Assembly (NCBI GenBank): GCA_003661865.1
Contig: QMWY01000051.1
Coordinates: 1-7,095 of the forward strand
From: Thermoprotei archaeon
Lineage (GTDB): Archaea; Thermoproteota; Thermoprotei_A; Sulfolobales; Ignisphaeraceae
Direction of reading: 5' to 3'
Length of the DNA stretch: 7,095 nucleotides
This document shows, in pieces, positions 4,998-7,095 of this stretch. The position numbers and the translations under genes are program-made. The notes beneath the pieces were generated by a model that ran no database searches, was not told the origin of the DNA, and saw only the letters and a list, made by a program, of their open reading frames with translations. Within the stretch, counting starts at the first letter, position 1, and every line of letters starts with the position of its first letter.

Positions 4998-5902
4998 GGA
5001 GCTGGGTCCGCAGCACCATCTACTCCGTAGCCGCGGCGCTGGGAACAGCCCTAGCTATAGCACTGCTAAGCCATCTAGACCTGACGATCACCCTATGGGG
5101 TATGACCTTCAGAACCTCCTGCCTAGCGCCGCGGCTACGCGTAGCATTCATAGGTCCTTTTCCCTTCGTATACGGACGCGCGTTCTACGCTGACATACCC
5201 CTATCCCTGATCGCCTGTCTCATACCCCTAGCCCTCCACGCAGAGGCGCGGTACCGGGAGACCATGAGGCTGATCGAGGAGGCGTACAAGTTCATGCACC
5301 TCGCCTCGGCGTATATAAGAGCCAGGACGCTGGCGGTGGATATGCTAAGCGCCGTTGCGGGCTCTATAGAGGAGCCCCTCCGCTCGATGATAATGTCGTT
5401 CAGGACCCTGCTGCTCACAGGGATGGAGCCCCAGAGGGCGTTTATGAAGGTGTTTGGCAGATCCCCCGCCTCCGTCAGGAGGATCCTGAGGGTTATACCG
5501 ATAGCGATGAGCAGCGGCGGTAGGAGTAGCGAGGTCTTGGACTTCGCGGTTGGCTACGTTAGGGAGCTCAGGCAGTACGTCAGGGAGAGAAGGGCAACGC
5601 TGTCAGCCTACATAGTGATAATAGTCATCGCGTCGATAACGTTCTCGCTGACATCACTGGTGGTGCTAATGCTTGCAGAGTCTATACAGGAGACGGGCGG
5701 GGGCATAATAGCGCAGCGCATAGATACGGAGTTCATGTTCGCTATGTACTACATATCCGCGCAGGTGATCTCGATATTCTCGGGACTCATGATAGGGCGC
5801 GTCATAAAGGAGTACACACCCGCCTCACTGAAGTACATCGCGGCGCTCATGGGGGTCACAGCCCTGGTATTCTTCGTAGTTGCGCCCCTCCTAGGGGTTT
5901 AG
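4994..5902 (+). CDS. T2SF/GspF-type pilus platform protein, second of two (TadB-like)
   Basis: Partner of the preceding platform protein. The 302 residues contain a helix at about 11-28, an extracytoplasmic-type loop, a second helix at about 64-84, a cytoplasmic T2SF domain (about 95-205, with LLLTGMEPQRAF and AMSSGGRSSEVL elements), and membrane segments at about 206-230, 246-270 and 281-302. The start GTG 4994 overlaps the upstream TGA by four bases; there is no gap in which to reinitiate, which fits translational coupling. The loop after the first helix holds FIGPFPFVYG (52-61), nearly the signature of the DUF131 protein encoded at 776-1051 and in the same helix-loop-motif-helix arrangement. 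No catalytic residues are expected in this family. It is the last gene of the pilus operon. Confidence 0.88.
   Translation: MRSWVRSTIYSVAAALGTALAIALLSHLDLTITLWGMTFRTSCLAPRLRVAFIGPFPFVYGRAFYADIPLSLIACLIPLALHAEARYRETMRLIEEAYKFMHLASAYIRARTLAVDMLSAVAGSIEEPLRSMIMSFRTLLLTGMEPQRAFMKVFGRSPASVRRILRVIPIAMSSGGRSSEVLDFAVGYVRELRQYVRERRATLSAYIVIIVIASITFSLTSLVVLMLAESIQETGGGIIAQRIDTEFMFAMYYISAQVISIFSGLMIGRVIKEYTPASLKYIAALMGVTALVFFVVAPLLGV
5885..5900 (+). terminator. Weak terminator-like hairpin at the end of the pilus operon
   Basis: CCCCT (5885-5889) and AGGGG (5893-5897) can pair across a 3-nt loop and are followed by TTT, overlapping the stop codon of the last pilus gene. The T-run is short. A second short T-run (TATTTTA, 5924-5930) follows within 30 bases and may do the work of termination instead. 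Confidence 0.25.
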
Positions 5903-5913
5903 CCCATCGGGAT

Positions 5914-5930
5914 CGGTATACCGTATTTTA
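5914..5930 (+). promoter_or_regulatory. Possible promoter with adjoining 10-bp palindrome before the methyltransferase
   Basis: TATTTTA (5924-5930) is a TATA-like core that would start transcription near 5950-5953, about 10 nt before the ATG at 5962. It is directly preceded by the perfect palindrome CGGTATACCG (5914-5923), which overlaps the usual BRE position and could be an operator. A 10-bp palindrome is expected several times by chance in 7 kb, so the operator reading is weak. Confidence 0.3.
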
Positions 5931-5961
5931 CCCTCGGTAGCCAAGGTCTAGGAAGGAGGCG

Positions 5962-6774
5962 ATGACGAGGGACTGGACCTACCGGTACTTCGTAGAGCAG
6001 AGCAAGCTGTTCCTAGCAGTTATGGAGTCGCCGGAGATGGTTTCGAGAGGTGCTAGGCTAGCTGAGGTGCTTGCGGAGTACCTCTCTAAGAACGGTAAGG
6101 GCGCTGGCAGCAGGATCCTAGATGTGGGGTGCGGTACTGGACGCGTAGCCGTGCCTCTTGCTGAGAAGGGGTTCAGCGTGACCTGCATAGACCTATCGCC
6201 CCACTACATAGACATAGCTGAGCAGAAGGCGAGGAGAAGAGGTGTGCGGGAGAGGATGAGGTTCCGGGTGTGCGACGCTAGGAGGCTTAAGAACTGTGTA
6301 GATACCCTGCAGCCCTTCGACGTGGTGATGTTCATCTGGTCAACGGTTATAGGGTACTACGATGAGGAGACTGATGAGGACATCCTTAGGCAGGCGGCGG
6401 AGGTTTCCAAGGACGACGGGTTCCTGATAATAGCTGATACCGTCAGCCGCGACTACATAGCGTTTCTAAGCAGCTTCGTAGGCCGGATGAGGTGGTTCGT
6501 AGATTACGGGGGCTACGTAGTTGTTGAGGAGCCCCTCTACAACCCCGTCACCGCCAAGCTACACGTGAAGCAGACTTTCTACAGGAGGCGGGGGCGCGAC
6601 ATGATCTACGAGGGCTGCGCTCACTTCACCATAAGGCTCTACTCCCTAAACGAGCTGGCATCTATTGCTAGAAGGAGCGGGTGGTGCGTATACGACGCGC
6701 TGAAGGCACCTACACCTACATGGGGTGGCTACAGCTCGTTCAGCTCCCTAAACGTGGTCTTCAAGCGTTGTTGA
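5962..6774 (+). CDS. Class I SAM-dependent methyltransferase
   Basis: Transfers a methyl group from S-adenosylmethionine to an unknown acceptor in the cytoplasm. In the 270 residues the Rossmann core starts near 50. Motif I is ILDVGCGTGR (52-61). D77 in TCIDLSP is the acidic residue that binds the SAM ribose, and D105 in VCDARRL is the adenine-side motif. D120 in FDVVMFIW is motif IV, and GFLIIADT (153-160) closes the core sheet. The C-terminal third (about 175-270) carries beta strands with an aromatic- and Ser-rich end (TWGGYSSFSS) likely to shape the substrate pocket. GGAGG (5955-5959) lies only two bases before the ATG, which is unusually close, though AGGAAGG overlaps it at better spacing; with the predicted transcription start the mRNA would be almost leaderless. 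It follows the pilus operon by 59 bases but probably has its own promoter, so a role in pilus modification is only a guess. Confidence 0.88.
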   Translation: MTRDWTYRYFVEQSKLFLAVMESPEMVSRGARLAEVLAEYLSKNGKGAGSRILDVGCGTGRVAVPLAEKGFSVTCIDLSPHYIDIAEQKARRRGVRERMRFRVCDARRLKNCVDTLQPFDVVMFIWSTVIGYYDEETDEDILRQAAEVSKDDGFLIIADTVSRDYIAFLSSFVGRMRWFVDYGGYVVVEEPLYNPVTAKLHVKQTFYRRRGRDMIYEGCAHFTIRLYSLNELASIARRSGWCVYDALKAPTPTWGGYSSFSSLNVVFKRC

Positions 6775-6777
6775 GGA

Positions 6778-6814
6778 GTTAAATCCTTCCCTAACCACGA
6801 TCGGTGTAGGAGGT
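6778..6814 (+). promoter_or_regulatory. Possible promoter and ribosome binding site of the last gene
   Basis: GTTAAATCC (6778-6786) is the only AT-rich stretch between the methyltransferase stop and the next start, and would place a transcription start near 6807. GGAGGT (6809-6814) is a strong Shine-Dalgarno sequence. It lies two bases before the ATG at 6817 but eight before the ATG at 6823, which decides the start in favour of 6823. Confidence 0.4.
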
Positions 6815-6822
6815 ACATGTCC

Positions 6823-7095
6823 ATGCCCTCCCTCCGCAGCGCCACGCTGTTCATAGATGTTGAGGTGTGGGACCCCATACACATAGCCACCAAGGCGTTC
6901 AAGCTTCTCGAGAAGCTTCGACACGGGTTTCGAGAGGCTGGTGTAGAGCCGTGGACCTGGCGTGTAGTGCTACCACCGCTCCCACAGGGAGTATCGGGTG
7001 CTGGTGTAAGGCAGCTCGCGGAGGTGATGACCAGGACCCTAGGCAGCTCCACGCTCCTACACCTCTACTCGCTTGAATGGGGACACGAACAGACG
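6823..7095 (+). CDS. 5' part of a conserved protein, possibly DUF711/UPF0210; truncated by window edge
   Basis: An open frame of 91 codons runs to the last base without a stop. The product begins MPSLRSATLFIDVEVWDP and continues through a Lys/Leu-rich helix (KAFKLLEKLRHGFREAG, about 25-41) to a strand-turn PWTWRVVLPPLPQG (44-57). Codon use matches the neighbours and a strong ribosome binding site precedes ATG 6823, so it is a real gene. The pattern of an RS-x-T strand, a helix, then T-x-R-V-x-L-P-P resembles the start of DUF711/UPF0210 proteins, but this was judged by eye on a third or less of the likely length. The function is unknown even if the family is right. An opposite-strand open frame over 6729-7052 is a shadow of this gene. 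Confidence 0.65.
   Translation, partial: MPSLRSATLFIDVEVWDPIHIATKAFKLLEKLRHGFREAGVEPWTWRVVLPPLPQGVSGAGVRQLAEVMTRTLGSSTLLHLYSLEWGHEQT
6901..6918. repeat. 18-bp perfect palindrome inside the last gene
   Basis: AAGCTTCTCGAGAAGCTT equals its own reverse complement across all 18 bases. It encodes K-L-L-E-K-L about 80 bases into the gene. Such a length is expected about 0.03 times in 7 kb of random sequence. The partly repetitive AAG-CTT codons lower the surprise. It may be an accident of coding or a protein-binding site or hairpin. Confidence 0.9.

Noticed and set aside
7024..7030. Second GTGATGA, a possible box C in the last gene
   Set aside because: No CTGA follows at a guide-length distance, and the string falls in ordinary codons.
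1..7095. CRISPR array, insertion sequence, tRNA or rRNA
   Set aside because: No regularly spaced repeats, transposase, cloverleaf or rRNA-like sequence was found by eye on either strand.

Overview
The window reads as chromosomal DNA of a hyperthermophilic archaeon, most likely a crenarchaeon (Thermoproteota; Desulfurococcales/Pyrodictiaceae-like). The reasons are heavy use of AGG, ATA and CTA codons, purine-rich Shine-Dalgarno sequences, GTG and TTG starts, short AT-rich TATA-type promoter islands in otherwise GC-rich DNA, an archaeal class III signal peptide on a pilin, an archaeal DUF131 membrane protein and a probable archaeal C/D box guide RNA. No rRNA, tRNA, CRISPR array or insertion sequence was seen.

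Layout. (1) Positions 2-715, +: the 3' part of a carbon-nitrogen hydrolase (nitrilase superfamily) gene cut by the window edge. (2) About 708-768: the gap after it carries C, D', C' and D boxes with 12- and 11-nt guide spacers in the order of an archaeal C/D box sRNA, preceded at the right distance by a TATA-like element. (3) 776-1341, +: two overlapping genes for two-helix membrane proteins. The first is DUF131/TIGR00304 and the second is a diverged tandem copy. (4) 1403-1921, -: a hydrogenase maturation protease-like (peptidase M52) gene, convergent with the DUF131 pair. The 3' junction contains a 15-bp bulged inverted repeat. (5) 2002-5902, +: a compact pilus operon of prepilin, GspE/TadA-type secretion ATPase, and two separate GspF/TadC-type membrane proteins. 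The pilin shares an AT-rich promoter island with the divergent protease. (6) 5962-6774, +: a class I SAM-dependent methyltransferase. (7) 6823 to the window end, +: the 5' part of a gene that may encode a DUF711/UPF0210 protein.

How the genes fit together. The pilin, ATPase and two membrane proteins form the core of a type IV pilus-like assembly machine. The ATPase would sit on the cytoplasmic face of the two T2SF proteins and drive insertion or extraction of processed pilin. The prepilin peptidase is not in the window. The organisation, with two half-size T2SF proteins overlapping by GTGA, resembles TadB/TadC rather than the single fused FlaJ-type protein common in crenarchaeal pili and archaella.

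The most unusual signals are the candidate C/D box sRNA, a shared FIGPxPxVxG motif that links the DUF131 protein to the N-terminal module of the second T2SF protein, the tandem DUF131 duplication, and an 18-bp perfect palindrome inside the last gene. None was tested computationally; all come from reading the sequence.
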